A DNA stretch of 64,000 bases from Mytilus galloprovincialis (GCF_965363235.1 NC_134844.1:22860646-22924645); one strand, 5' to 3'; numbered from the stretch's first letter, positions 1-10,810 are shown. Numbers and translations: made by a program. Notes: generated by a model not told the origin, from the letters alone.

Positions 1-1480
1 CAAATTGTTACCTCCAGAGACATGAACACAAGTGGAAATCCTTTTCTAAAAAGTGCAACGTACAACAAATGTATTATAAGTTAATAGGTAACGAATAGGT
101 AACGAAAAGGTAACAGGGTATTAACCGAGCGCTGGAACGGGTACATGCGCGCTAATAGGGTCATTTCATCTCTAAGAACACATTGTTACCACCAGAGACA
201 TGAACACAATTGAAAATCCTTTCCTAAAAAGTGCAACGTACATCAAACGTATTATAAGTGGATAGGTAACGAATAGGTAACAGGGTATTAACCGAACGCT
301 GGAACGGGTACATGCACGCTAATAGGGTCATTTCATCTCTAATTACACATTGTTACCACTAGAGACATGAACACAAGTAAAAATCCTTTTCTAAAAAGTG
401 CAACGTACAACAAACGTATATAAAGCGAATAAGTAACGAATAGGTAACGAATAGGTAACAGGGTATTAACCGAGCGCTGGAACGGGTACATGCGCGCTAA
501 TAGGGTCATTTCATCTCTAAGAACACATTGTTACCACCAGAGACATGAACACAATTTAAAATCCTTTTCTAAAAGGTGCAACGTACAACAAACGTTTTAT
601 AAGTGAATAGGTAACGAATAGGTAACAGGGTATTAACCGAGCGCTGGAACGGGTACATGCATGCTAATAGGGTCATTTCATCTCTAATTACACATTGTTA
701 CCACCAGAGACATGAACCCAAGTGAAAATCCTTTTCTAAAAAGTGCAACGTACAACAAACGTATTATAAGTGAATAAGTAACGAATAGGTAACGAATAGG
801 TAACAGGGTATTAACCGAGCGCTGGAACGGGTACATGCGCTCTAATAGGTCATTTCTTCTCTAAGAACACATTGTTACCACCAGAGACATGAACACAATT
901 AAAAAACGATTTATTTCAAGGTGCAACGTATACTTACCCTGCGCATTAAAAGCGAATAAGGAACGAATAAGTAACAGAGTATTATCCGAGCGCTGGAACG
1001 GGTACATGCATGCTAATAGGGTCATTTCATCTCTAACTACACATTGTTACCACCAGAGACATGAACACAAGTGAAAATTCTTTTCTAAAAGGTGCAACGT
1101 ACAACAAACGTATTATAAGTGAATAGGTAACGAATAGGTAACGAATAGGTAACAGGGTATTAACCGAGCGCTGGAACGGGTACATGCGCTCTAATAGGGT
1201 CATTTCTTCTCTAAGAACACATTGTTACCACCAGAGACATGAACACAATTAAAAAACGATTTATTTCAAGGTGCAACGTATACTTACCCCGCGCATTAAA
1301 AGCGAATAAGGAACGAATAAGTAACAGGGTATTATCCGAGCGCTGGAACGGGTACATATGCGCTTAAAGAGTTATATCACCTGTAAGAACCCAAATCTAC
1401 CACCAGAGACAACAAAACAATTGGAAATCATGTTTTAAAAGGTGCAACGTATGATACACGTATTATAAGCGAATTATAAG
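1..1480 (+). repeat. Tandem array of ~173-bp satellite, forward orientation
   Basis: At least eight copies of one unit follow each other. The landmark GAGCGCTGGAAC recurs near 127, 294 (variant), 472, 639, 817, 988, 1165 and 1338, so the spacing is 167 to 178 bases. Each unit holds an 11-base GAATAGGTAAC motif repeated one to three times, then the landmark, a CACATTGTTACCACCAGAGA segment and GTGCAACGTACAACAAACG. Copies differ by point changes and by the number of 11-mers. Two alternating subtypes are visible, ending either in CAACAAACGTATTATAAG or in CGATTTATTTCAAGGTGC. Small ORFs inside are by-products of the repeat. Confidence 0.95.
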
Positions 1481-1537
1481 CGAGTGATGGAACGAATTAA
1501 ACAAGGTAATAGCATGCTCCGAAACGATGTACACCCT

Positions 1538-1852
1538 GCTAACATGTTTAACCCCACCACATTATGTTAGTATGTGCCTGTCCCTAGACAAGAGCCTGAA
1601 ATTAAGTAGTTATCGTTTGTTTTTGTGTTACATATTTGTTTTCCGTTATTTTTTTGTATATGAAATACGGCCGTTAGTTTTGTTGTTTGAATTGTTTGAA
1701 ATTGTCATATCTGGGCCTTTTATAGGTGACTACACGGTTTGGGCTATGCTCATTGTTGAAGGCCGTACATTGACCTATAGTTGATAGTTTCTGTGTCATT
1801 TTGGTCTATTGTGGGTTGTTGTTGTTGTCAATTATACCACATCTTTTTTTTT
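1538..1852 (+). repeat. Dispersed short interspersed repeat (family A), copy 1
   Basis: The core begins near GGCCGTTAGTTTT, passes through TGGGCTATGCTCATTGTTGA and GTACATTGACCTATAGTTG, and ends in ATACCACATC followed by a T-rich run. At least eight more full or partial copies lie in this window in both orientations. This copy extends upstream through ACATGTTTAACCCCACCACA, as does the reverse copy at 5818-6136. The run of T or A at one end recalls a SINE or small MITE. I see no clear tRNA-type promoter and no ORF, so the class is unknown. Confidence 0.8.
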
Positions 1853-1855
1853 TAT

Positions 1856-2150
1856 GCAAGCGCTAACACGATGATTTCATCCCTTCGAACCAAGATCCAT
1901 CTTCAAACATACGGACATAAAGCAGTTAAAAGGTAGAACGTATAAAAATCAAATAAGGAACAAATGAGTATCGAACATAAAGTAAAAGGATCGGTTGAGC
2001 ACAAACATATATAAATAGGTCATACAAAGATCATTTTACCTCAACAAATTTGGAACAAGTACCAGATATGAGAGTATAAACAACAAGAAGTAATTGTAAC
2101 AGGATGCTGTTACGAAGTCTCCCAAACAAAGCTCCCATAACTCGCAATTC
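1856..2150. repeat. Old, degenerate satellite-like spacer
   Basis: This stretch has no gene. GCAAGCGCTAAC, the CGAACCAAGATC segment and the GGTAGAACGTATAAAAATC segment resemble the reverse complement of 20535-20640, which abuts the other satellite array. It looks like an eroded edge of the same repeat complex. Confidence 0.45.
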
Positions 2151-2174
2151 ATGTGGTCCCATGTTCATTTGATT

Positions 2175-3290
2175 TGATTTTTTGTCCCATACAAGAATAT
2201 ATATGGCTTACTGGTGGGGATCTCCACCATTTACAAGTATTCAAACAGGAGGGGGTGGTGGTGACCCCCAGGGACTTTACCTACATTTCATTTTATTTGT
2301 TTTATTGTCCCTACAAGAATATATATGGTTTAGGGGTGGGGATGTTGACCGTTTACAAGTTTTCAAACAAGAGGGGGTGGGATGACCCCCTCAGGACTTC
2401 CCTTTTATCTCATTTTATTTGTTTTATTGTCCCCTACAAGAACATATATGGTTAAGGGGTGGGGATCTGGACCATTTACAAGATAATAGTACATTCTCAA
2501 ATTGAACGGGGTGGGGATGACCCCCAGGAACTTCCATTTAATTTCATTTGATTAGTTTTATTGTCCCTTACAAGAATATATATAGTTTAGGGGTGGGGAT
2601 GTTGACCGTTTACAAGTTTTCAAACAAGAGGGGGTGGAATGACACCCTAGGGACTTTCCTTTTATTTCATTTCATTTTTTTTATTGTCCCCTACAAGAAT
2701 ATATATGGTTTAGGGGTGGGGATCTGGACCATTTACAAGATAATAGTACATTCTCAAATTGAACGGGGTGGGGTGACCCCCAGGAACTTCCATTTAATTT
2801 CATTTGATTAGTTTTATTGTCCCTTACAAGAATATATATAGTTAAGGGGTGGGAATGTTGACCGTTTATAATTTTTCAAACAAGAGGGGGTGGGGTGACC
2901 CCCTAGGGACTTTCCTTTTATTTTATTTCATTTGTTTTATTGTCCCCTACAAAAAAATATATGGTTTAGGGTAGGGGATCTGGACCATTTACAAGATAAT
3001 AGTACATTCTCAAATTGAACGGGGTGGGGATGACCCCCAGGAACTTCCATTTAATTTCATTTGATTTGTTTTATTGTCCCCTACAAGAATATATATGGTT
3101 TAGGGGTGGGGATCTGGACCGTTTACAAGTTAAAAGCATATTCTCGAATTGAAGGGGGTAGGGATGACCCCCAGGGACTCCCCTATATTGTATGTGATTT
3201 GTTTTATTGTCCTTTAATCATTTCTGAAGACTACATGTATCTATCACTTACAGTTTTCAAGTTTTATTCATTTGAAAATTTGAGAAAATA
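2175..3290. repeat. Minisatellite with ~127-bp unit, two alternating variants
   Basis: About eight copies of a unit containing CAAGAATATATATGGTTTAG and GGGGTGGGGAT start near 2185, 2310, 2431, 2563, 2692, 2820, 2943 and 3075. One variant continues with TTGACCGTTTACAAGTTTTC and the other with CTGGACCATTTACAAGATAA. The two largely alternate, which implies a higher-order unit of about 250 bases. ORFs here encode the repeat only. Confidence 0.9.
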
Positions 3291-3399
3291 AAATCCCATA
3301 GGGTTCTTTAGTAAACCCCTCCCTTCTTTCTGCCCCCCAAAATACCCCTTATAGACCCCAATGCACAAATGAGCGATTGATGGCTCACCTAGACATATT

Positions 3400-4600
3400 A
3401 GTCTAACATTTTATGAAACCCTAAGTAAATTTGACAAGTAGTTTTGGAGAAATGCTGCGGACAAGTTCATTTTTAAAGTGGCGGAAGAAGAAGAGGAAGA
3501 AGAAGAATAACTAGAATTGCCATTGCAAGCAATAGCGGATGTCACCCTTCCCCCTATTGCCACTAAGCGGCAGCCATTTCAAACTTGTTTAACAGTAAAT
3601 GCACAAATATGCATGGCTATTCATCTTTTTGTAAATTTTCAGTATATTCAGAGCATTTTAAAGTATTTCACATTTATACCGTTTCCATGGCAACGGCAGC
3701 CATTTTGAAAATTTCAAAGTAAAAAATCTCATCTTATCTTGTCAGTTACCAATTATATCAAATTTCATTAAGTTAAAACCATTTTGAGAATTTTTGACAT
3801 TTTTGCAGTTTCCATGGCAACCGTGGACATTTTGGAAATTCCAACTTCAAAAGTCATATCTAGACTTGATAGTTAACAATCATATCAAGTTTCATCAATT
3901 TTTAGGCATTCTGAAATTTTTGCTCCTGTATCCATGGTAACATAGTAGTTCCAATGATTATCAAAATCATTCAAAACCTGTATATAGTGGACAACTATAT
4001 TGCATAAAAATTTGATGATTTTAAGTTCAAGCATACCAAAGTTATTCACCAAACCCGGAAGTTTTTGGAGCATTTTGACCTTTTTGCATTGTTTCCATGG
4101 AAACGGCAGACATTTTGGAAATTTTAACGCCAAATTCCACATCTACCAAAGTTGCTCATCGTTATACTAAAGTTTCAAAAAAATTGGAGCATTTCCATAT
4201 TTTTGAAATTTTTGGTGTAGTTGCCATGGCAACATAGCAGTTCCAAAATGTGCCAAAATCATCCAAAACCGGTATATAGTGGGCACCTACATTGTATTAA
4301 AATCTAAAGATTTTAAGCTTAAGCATTCTCAAAAAATTCAAGGGACTCCAAAATTATATTTTTTCACCATTTTTCCGTTTCCATGGTGATGGCAGCCATT
4401 TTTTAGTTCCAAAGTTGCACAGACTCTGGGGAGTCAGGGTTCCTTGTTATAGTGCACCATCATTCTGATTGGTACTTTTGGTTCTGAGAAAGCGGGCGGA
4501 CAAAATTAGGTGGAAGTATAATAATAATAATAATACAGAAAAAGAAACAGAGGAAAAGCAATATGTCACCCGACATTGTCGATCGGTGACATAATAATTA
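3400..4600. repeat. Dispersed repeat with CCATGG-centred degenerate subrepeats
   Basis: A segment of about 130 bases recurs with the core GTTTCCATGGCAACGGCAGC or a variant near 3690, 3808, 3930, 4090, 4222 and 4378. Each is followed by ATTTTGGAAATTTC-like sequence. A GAA-rich stretch lies at 3485-3512 and an ATA run at 4520. The right edge carries the dyad GTCACCCGAC...GTCGATCGGTGAC (4565-4589). No coding potential is evident. It looks like a non-autonomous mobile element. Confidence 0.6.
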
Positions 4601-4620
4601 ATCAAAAAGGGGGAAGGATA

Positions 4621-5790
4621 TTAAAAATCGAATAAGTAACGAATAGGTAACGATAGGGAATAGGGAATAAGTAACGAATAGGTAACGAATAGGGAATAGG
4701 GAATAGGTAACGAATAGGGAATAGGGAATAGGTAACGAATAGGTAACGAATAGGGAATAGGGAATAGGAAACGAATAGGTAACGAATAGGGAATAGGGAA
4801 TAGGTAACGAATAGGTAACGAATAGGGAATAGGGAATAGGTAACGAATAGGGAATAGGGAATAGGTAACCAACTTGACGTCCATGGATAATACCCTGTTA
4901 AATATTCATTACTTATTCGCTTTTAATACGTTTGTTGTACGTTGCACCTTTTAGAAAAGGATTTTCAATTGTGTTCATATCTCTGGTGGTAATAATGTGT
5001 TCTTATAGATGAAATACCCCTATTAGCGCGTATGTACCCGTTCCAGCGCTCGGATAATACCCTGTTACTTATTCGTTCCTTATTCGCTTTTAATGCGCTG
5101 GATAAGTATACGTTGCACCTTGAAATTAATCGTTTTTTAATTGTGTTCATGTCTCTGGTGGTAACAATGTGTTCTTAGAGACGAAATGACCCTATTAGAG
5201 CGCATGTACCCGTTCCAGCGCTCGGATAATACCCTGTTACCTATTCGTTACCTATTCGTTACCTATTCACTTATAATACGTTTGTTGTATGTTGCACCTT
5301 TTAGAAAAGGATTTTCAATTGTGTCCATGTCTCTGGTGGTAACAATGTGTTCTTAGAGATGAAATGACCCTATTAACGCGCATGTACCCGTTCCAGCGCG
5401 CGGTTAATACCCTGTTACCTATTCGTTACCTATTCACTTATAATACGTGTGTTGTACATTGCACCTTTTAGAAAAGGATAATACCCGGTTACTTATTCGT
5501 TCCTTATTCGCTTTTAATGCACAGGGTATTCGTTGCACCTTGAAATAAATCGTGTTTTAATTGTGTTCATGTCTCTGGTGGTAACAATGTGTTCTTAGAG
5601 ATGAAATGACCCTATTAGCGCGCATGTACCCGTTCCAGCGCTCGGTTAATACCCTGTTACCTATTCGTTACCTATTCGTCACTTATTCCCTATTCCCTAT
5701 GCATTACCTATTCGTAACTTATTCCCTATTCCCTATTTGTTACCTAATCGTTACTTATTCCCTATTCCGTATGCGTTATGTTATGTGACA
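4621..5790 (-). repeat. ~173-bp satellite array, reverse orientation, with 11-mer expansion
   Basis: From 4621 to 4870 there is a run of short units mixing GAATAGGTAAC (11) and GAATAGG (6 to 7). From about 4880 to 5660 full-length units follow on the opposite strand to those at 1-1480, with CCAGCGCTCGG near 5044, 5216 and 5636. A second 11-mer expansion closes the array at 5660-5790. A long ORF over 4621-4884 is pure repeat translation. Confidence 0.93.
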
Positions 5791-5814
5791 GTTGTTATAA
5801 AGCTTTATACTTAA

Positions 5815-6136
5815 TATAAAAAGAAGATGTGGTATGATTGCCAATGAGACAACTATCCACAAAAGACCAAAATGACACAGACATTAACAACTATAGGTCA
5901 CCGTACGGCCTTCAACAATGAGCAAAGCCCATACCGCATAGTCAGCTATAAAAGGCCCCGATAAGACAATGTAAAACATTCAAACGAGAAAACTAACGGC
6001 CTTATTTATGTAAAAAAAATGAACGAACAACAAATATGTAACACATAAACAAACGACAACCACTGAATATACAGGCTCCTGACTTGGGACAGGCACATAC
6101 ATAAATAATGTGGCGGGGTTAAACATGTTAAGACTA
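5815..6136 (-). repeat. Family A interspersed repeat, reverse copy
   Basis: It reads AAGAAGATGTGGTATGATTG through GTCACCGTACGGCCTTCAAC and GAAAACTAACGGCC, then CTCCTGACTTGGGACAGGCA, and ends near GGGGTTAAACATGTT. It is the reverse complement of the family A copy at 1538-1852 and is the longest copy in the window. Confidence 0.8.
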
Positions 6137-6169
6137 TCAACATAATATCAATGATTAGTAAAGACACGG

Positions 6170-6750
6170 TGGGTATGGTTGTCCTGCGAGAGAACGTTCT
6201 GTGCTGGTGATTCGGTCCTGACGGGTGCTGGTGATCAATGAAAAAATGTAAACAAAGACGAAAATGATGATTTTTGACGTTTTCACTCATAAAAAAAATG
6301 GAAGAAAACAGTTGAGATTTTTCAATTTTGTTTCTTATGGGTTCATATGTAAACCATTAAAAAGTTGACCCTCTAAACTGTTTCAGTAAGCGTAACACAA
6401 AAATGCTCATTTTCAGAAAATCTCGAACTGAAAAAAGAAAACAAAAATGCTCATAGAGTCCGCTTTCTATACCGCAATCCACACGACAAAACTATTTTGA
6501 GAAAAAACATTGCAATTTATTAAAATTTAGCATTTTCTCAATTTATTCATGTCCTGATACTGTGCTGGTGGGTCCTGTCATTGTGCTGTTGGGTCCTGAT
6601 ACGGTGCTGGTGATTTTGGATAAGAAGTTGGTCATATTTGAAACAAATGTTACAAAATCAATAAAATTGGGCAGATAATTGTTGTCAATAGGATCTATGA
6701 CTCCTATTTTAGCTCTTGTGCATCCATTTGGCTGTTTAATATGTGTTTTC
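6170..6750. repeat. Region with ~23-bp GGTCCTG...GTGCTGGTG subrepeats
   Basis: Short units ending in GTGCTGGTG occur at about 6198-6240 and three times at 6548-6615. The complementary units CACCAGCAC and ACCAGGAC occur at 20330-20540, next to the other satellite array. No gene was recognised. Confidence 0.5.
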
Positions 6751-6849
6751 AAATGATCGTAACTTGTATTACATAATTACATAAAAGGGCAACATCTTTC
6801 GTCCAATATCAGATAACAATATATAGTATCTAAAATAAGAATAGTTTTA

Positions 6850-8085
6850 TTAAGATATTAAATGCCCTTTACAACACAAAAATTTATCACATAAAATAAT
6901 AACACAAAGACACACATTATTGAACAACGAATGCTCGCAGGTACTGAAAGCTAGTTCCATCCTACGCGCCATAGATTTTGTTAAAACTTTCTCATTTATC
7001 ACGGATTCATAAGTTTTCTCATTTCTCTTTGTTTCTGTGTCAAATTTCTGTTGCTCCATTAGGGATTCAATACTGAAAGAATGTAAAAGGAGTTCTTTCT
7101 TACCAATGCTCGATTTTTCCAATATACAATTCAATGCTGAAACATCTCCTATTGCGTTGTGAGCATCAAACTGTCCTCCACAAACATTTTCATACACTCT
7201 AGTCTGCTTATAGTTTGGAAAACCCGGAAATTGTTTTTTGAACAAAGGCAAGGTATCGACAAAACCCTTAACAACTGTTTTGAATTCGGCAAAACATGTA
7301 AAATTCTTTATATTCAAAATTAAACGTTTAGAGTCAAATAACTTGGCGTTATGGCCAATTAGTATTACTGGTTTGTATTGACTTAGCCATATTACAAAAT
7401 TTTGAAATGCTGCTTCTCTGTTGGTTGCTCGTATTGGTTTACCATGGTGAAAAAGAACACCCCCTTCATTTGTAAGTCCAGTGACAGCGCTACTCATCTT
7501 TGAAATGGGCTTGGTTGGTTGTATGTAACAACTAAATTCATTATCGTTAAATTTACAGGCTATTTGTAGAATTTCACAGTCCTCTTGTAACGAACTGGTC
7601 TCCAAGTCAAACACAGCAAAATTACCATCAAAATTGGTCACAGTTTCTATGTTAGGACGATATCGAATCCCAGGTATATTGTTTATCTCAGTGACCAGTG
7701 AAAAACCAACATCACTTTTATCCGTAGTCCCTTCCACTTTCTCTTTCTTAGCTATTTCTGTTTTTTTTTCGTTATTTGTTTTAATTTTCCTTCTTTTCAC
7801 CTCTGGTTGTTGGTTATAAATCAGTTGCCGTTTTCGCTCTTTTGAAAGACATTCGCTTTGTTTCTTTGTTATTTTGTTGGGCGATAACCCAGCCTCTAAA
7901 TGAAGTTCCGAAATGTAATGGTATCCAATATTTTTCTGAGCTACTGTAGCAGAAACTCTGTTCTTCAAACTTTCACTGGCACTATAGCATATTCGCTTTG
8001 GTGCTTTAGACGCGAATATGCCATTTAGAGACTCTACATCTTTTGTTGATCCCCCGGGTGCAAGTTTATGTGAATTGTTTGACAT
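6850..8085 (-). CDS. DEDDh 3'-5' exonuclease domain at the end of the Mutator-like protein (ORF fragment)
   Basis: The 411-codon ORF starts MSNNSHKLAPGGSTKDVESL, the tail of the transposase part (residues 1-80), followed by a lysine-rich basic linker (80-125). A DnaQ/ExoX-type exonuclease domain follows at about 153-320. All catalytic motifs are present: ExoI AVFDLET (D160, E162), ExoII GHNAKLFD (D251) and ExoIII AHNAIGD (H309, D314). Such enzymes remove nucleotides from DNA or RNA 3' ends with two metal ions. The ATG is simply the first after the nonsense codon at 8101, so the true protein began much further upstream. The intact active site suggests recent decay or selection on this part. 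The fusion is seen directly; its role in transposition is unknown. Confidence 0.75.
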   Translation of the reverse strand: MSNNSHKLAPGGSTKDVESLNGIFASKAPKRICYSASESLKNRVSATVAQKNIGYHYISELHLEAGLSPNKITKKQSECLSKERKRQLIYNQQPEVKRRKIKTNNEKKTEIAKKEKVEGTTDKSDVGFSLVTEINNIPGIRYRPNIETVTNFDGNFAVFDLETSSLQEDCEILQIACKFNDNEFSCYIQPTKPISKMSSAVTGLTNEGGVLFHHGKPIRATNREAAFQNFVIWLSQYKPVILIGHNAKLFDSKRLILNIKNFTCFAEFKTVVKGFVDTLPLFKKQFPGFPNYKQTRVYENVCGGQFDAHNAIGDVSALNCILEKSSIGKKELLLHSFSIESLMEQQKFDTETKRNEKTYESVINEKVLTKSMARRMELAFSTCEHSLFNNVCLCVIILCDKFLCCKGHLIS

Positions 8086-8100
8086 TGTCTCAAATACAAT

Positions 8101-8544
8101 TTACAGCTCATTGTAAAGGTCATCACCGGATAATGCTTTTCCGCCAGGTAGGGATTTAAAGCTGAAGTTATCATTGTCCGCTTTACACCAATTACCACAT
8201 TTCTCATGATGACCAAAAGCGTGTGGAACTATTGAGGTAAGTGTTTCCCTAAGTGCATTTTCTTGGTTTTTGTTTTGTGATATAGCATAGGAAAAGCATT
8301 TTTGAAAGTACTTTATAACTGTGGTAGTTAAAGTTTTGTGTTTTTTCTGCAATGTGTTATACATCGAATTTCCCACCGACTTCCTTGAATGATTTATATC
8401 ACTCCACTTTTCCACTGGATGTCCCAATCGTTCCTTCACTTGGGACAGTGTGGCAGAATCGTCATCCATCACTAATACACCTACTTGTGTTTCCCCAATA
8501 TCTTCTAATATTTTTAGAAGTTCAGCTCCCGTATGTGCCTCCAT
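8101..8544 (-). pseudogene. Mutator-like pseudogene, transposase core fragment
   Basis: 147 codons begin MEAHTGAELLKILEDIG. Visible motifs are VLVMDDDSATL (acidic, likely carrying a DDE catalytic Asp), EKWSDINHSRKSVGN, SYAISQNK and VPHAFGHHEKCGNWC, ending FKSLPGGKALSGDDLYNEL. These are characteristic of the MULE-like domain in large mollusc and echinoderm gene families. The ORF ends at an in-frame TAA. The same frame reopens at once and continues into the next ORF (IVFETMSNNSHKLAPGGST), so the stop is a single nonsense change in what was one protein. Confidence 0.75.
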
Positions 8545-8838
8545 TTGCTTTAGGCGATTTATTCCAGTTTTTCTGGCATTCGTGATTTTCTGGTTCTTTA
8601 CCCAATTGCGATGCTTTTAAACATATCCGACAGTGGTCTGAACATACTTTGAAGTTTAAAACTTTTCCAGTGTTTTGCCCAATTACAGATCCAACACCTG
8701 AGTGGCTACTGTACGAACGACCGGAGCCCCTTTTTTGCCAACACATGTCGTATTTAGCCGTTAACTTTGGAATGTCAGTGCCATTTGTGGTTTCTACGTT
8801 TAACTGCTCCCTGTAGTGGAAGAAAAATCAAATCTATG
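8522..8838 (-). pseudogene. Mutator-like pseudogene, start of catalytic block
   Basis: The frame is open from an apparent acceptor (CACTACAG on the - strand near 8830) through TNGTDIPKLTAKYDMCWQKR and GSGRSYSSHSGVGSVIG. It goes on to a Cys-His-Cys-Cys-type cluster (CSDHCRICLK and NHEC) and ends KNWNKSPKANGGTYGS before a stop. The DMCWQKRG segment is the family's DDE-core entry motif. One extra A near 8545 shifts the frame: without it, SPKA would run straight into MEAHTGAELL of the next ORF. Confidence 0.7.
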
Positions 8839-8996
8839 AACCATTTCTTAAAAAACACAAATAAGGGTCCAAAAAGGGGACCAAAACAAGCAATTTTCAA
8901 ATGACAATAAGTTGTGTTTTGTTCATATTTTTGTGAAAATGTACCATCAGGTGAAATACCATAAGGAGAAGATGTGTGAATATATATTGAATAGCA

Positions 8997-9450
8997 TATG
9001 GTGGCCGGATGTGGCCATTTCGCAATTTCGCCTTTTCATGTTTTCTCCTTTCACTTTGCAAATGCAAATCGAGAAATCAAGAAAGCAAAAAGCAAAATCG
9101 CGAAAACACGAAAGCGAAAACGCGAAATGAATTTCTTGATTTCGCGTTTTTGCTTTCTCGATTTCTCGATTTCCAAATTTCTTGAATTCTTGATATCGAT
9201 TTCCCGATTTTCCAATTTCTCAATTTCGTACTTTATTGGGTATTTTTAACTTTTTGTTTATTCGAGCGTCACTGATGAGTCTTTTGTAGACGAAACGCGC
9301 GTCAGGCGTATATACAAAATTTAGTCCGGGTATCTATGATGAGTTTATTTTCTAGATTACGCTTTCTCGATTGCCCGATTTCGCGTTGGAAAAATGAAAG
9401 AGGAAAACGCGAAAAAATATCAGGGAAAATAGTCGCATCCGGCCACCATA
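8997..9450. mobile_element. Inverted-repeat element with CGAAA-rich subrepeats
   Basis: A perfect 15-base terminal inverted repeat, TATGGTGGCCGGATG at 8997-9011 and its complement at 9436-9450, bounds 454 bases. The flanking arms are made of short units such as AATCGAGAAATC and GCGAAAACGCG, which pair with each other (9065-9125 against 9128-9215). The hammerhead-like repeat lies inside. It sits in the large intron of the Mutator-like pseudogene. No ORF of note. Confidence 0.7.
9266..9345 (+). ncRNA. Hammerhead-ribozyme-like motif in a dispersed repeat
   Basis: The core CTGATGA (9272-9278) is followed by a 3-bp helix II, GTC with GAC (9279-9281, 9289-9291), around the loop TTTTGTA. Then come GAAA (9292-9295), a short helix III CGC/GCG (9296-9298, 9306-9308) and the cleavage-site pair T-A (9309-9310). 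This is the order expected for a type I hammerhead, a self-cleaving RNA found in Penelope-like elements and small retrozymes. The flanking strands (9266-9271 and 9311-9316) do not pair well, so helix I is missing or degraded and activity is doubtful. The 3' half recurs on the - strand at 12168-12217. Confidence 0.55.
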
Positions 9451-9802
9451 ATAGTACCATATTTTACCAAAAGAAAATGGTTTTTTTTAAATATCATAGT
9501 TTGTTCAAGGGTTGGTTTAAAAAAAATCCCCCGCAAGATAAAAGATATTAAAATTAAAATTTCTTTAAAAGTGATTTTTTCCCCTCACCATTGAAGAAAT
9601 TGTGGGGGTTACAATTTATTTTGCTAGTTCTTTCATTGTATAAAGTTTGAAGACAGATTCACTATGTATTGTGCAATAGCAGAGTGTAAATCGTGTAATT
9701 TCAAGTTCTATGACTTAATCTATTCTTTGCCAGAAACCTATTATTTGTTTTATTTAATAACAATTCAAATTCAAACATGTATTCATTTTTTTTTATATAA
9801 AT

Positions 9803-9992
9803 AAGGCCGTTTGTTTTCTCGTTTGACTTGTTTTACATTGTCCTATCGGGACCTTTAATAGCTGACTCTGCGGTATGGGCTTTGCTCATTGTTAAAGGCC
9901 GTACGGTGACCTATAGTTGTTAATGTATGTGTCATTTTTGTCTCTTGTGGACAATTGTCTCATTGGCAATCATACCACATCATCTTTTTTTT
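9803..9992 (+). repeat. Family A interspersed repeat
   Basis: A nearly complete core runs from AAGGCCGTTTGTTTTCTCG through GGTATGGGCTTTGCTCATTG and CCGTACGGTGACCTATAGTT to ATACCACATCATC followed by T residues. It lies in the large intron of the Mutator-like pseudogene. Confidence 0.8.
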
Positions 9993-10394
9993 AATATTAG
10001 AATTGTAAAGTGTGTCCATTTTTGCTCCTACTGTTTAGGGATAGACTTCTGCGGTCGTTTCCATCGGACCAGTTTATTAATCAATTTATGTACGATCGAT
10101 ACTTTGTTGTGCTACCGTTTTTGTTTACATTTTTATGGAAATGTGACATTTTGTTTTATCTTTCAATATTCACTAGCTATTCCCGGGAGGCGGAATAAGA
10201 CCATCAAATAAAAATTTCATGGATGGAAGTTAATGCACTCGTCAAATACGTGATTTTCCTATGACAAGCAGCCAAATGAGGGGATTAGACAGTGCAAAAA
10301 ATAAAAACCTATTCAGTTAATGCATTCCGCGAGAAATAACAGAAGTTAGCTCACTTGAAGATCAAATGAAAAATTATCAAACAAATAAGATAAT

Positions 10395-10810
10395 ACCGTT
10401 CTGTGTAAAGATGCATAAGGGACTGCATTAATGAGACAACAACCCGACAACCCAAAAAAGAAAAAAATATCTAGAGATTTAGGTAGCGGTCTTCAACAAC
10501 AATAAACATGTCTATACATAGTTACATTCATTATGCCCCCGTTTACATATTAGTTTACCTTGTTTTCTCAATCTCCTCTTGAAAAAAGTAAAATCACAAA
10601 AATACTGAACTCAGAGGAAAATCAATTCGGAAAGTCCATAATCACATGGCAAAATCAAATAACAAAACGCATCAAAAACGAATGGACAAGAACTGTCATA
10701 TTCCTGACTTGGTACAGGCATTTTCAAATGTAGAAAATGGTGGATTGAACCTGGTTTTATAGCTAGCTAAACCTCTCACTTGTATGACAGTCGCAAATTC
10801 CATTATATTG
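10395..10810 (-). repeat. Diverged family A-related repeat, reverse orientation
   Basis: Recognisable parts are AATGAGACAACAACCCGACA near 10432, GGTAGCGGTCTTCAACAAC near 10480 and CATATTCCTGACTTGGTACA with GGCATTTTC near 10697. The same CCTGACTTGGTACAGGCATT block returns at about 51795, inside Myb intron 8. Confidence 0.6.

Noticed and set aside
100..130. Resemblance of AATAGGTAACAGGGTATT to a homing-endonuclease (I-SceI) site
   Set aside because: The match is partial and arises from the GAATAGGTAAC satellite motif; no endonuclease gene is present.
1..1480. Regular ~173-bp direct repeats as a CRISPR array
   Set aside because: Units are long, diverged and contiguous, without unique spacers; the DNA is eukaryotic.
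2153..2811. Several ORFs of 67 to 100 codons with CPYKNIYGLGVG
   Set aside because: These are translations of the ~127-bp minisatellite.
4621..4884. 87-codon ORF rich in PIPYSLPIRYLF
   Set aside because: It is a direct translation of the 6- and 11-base repeats.
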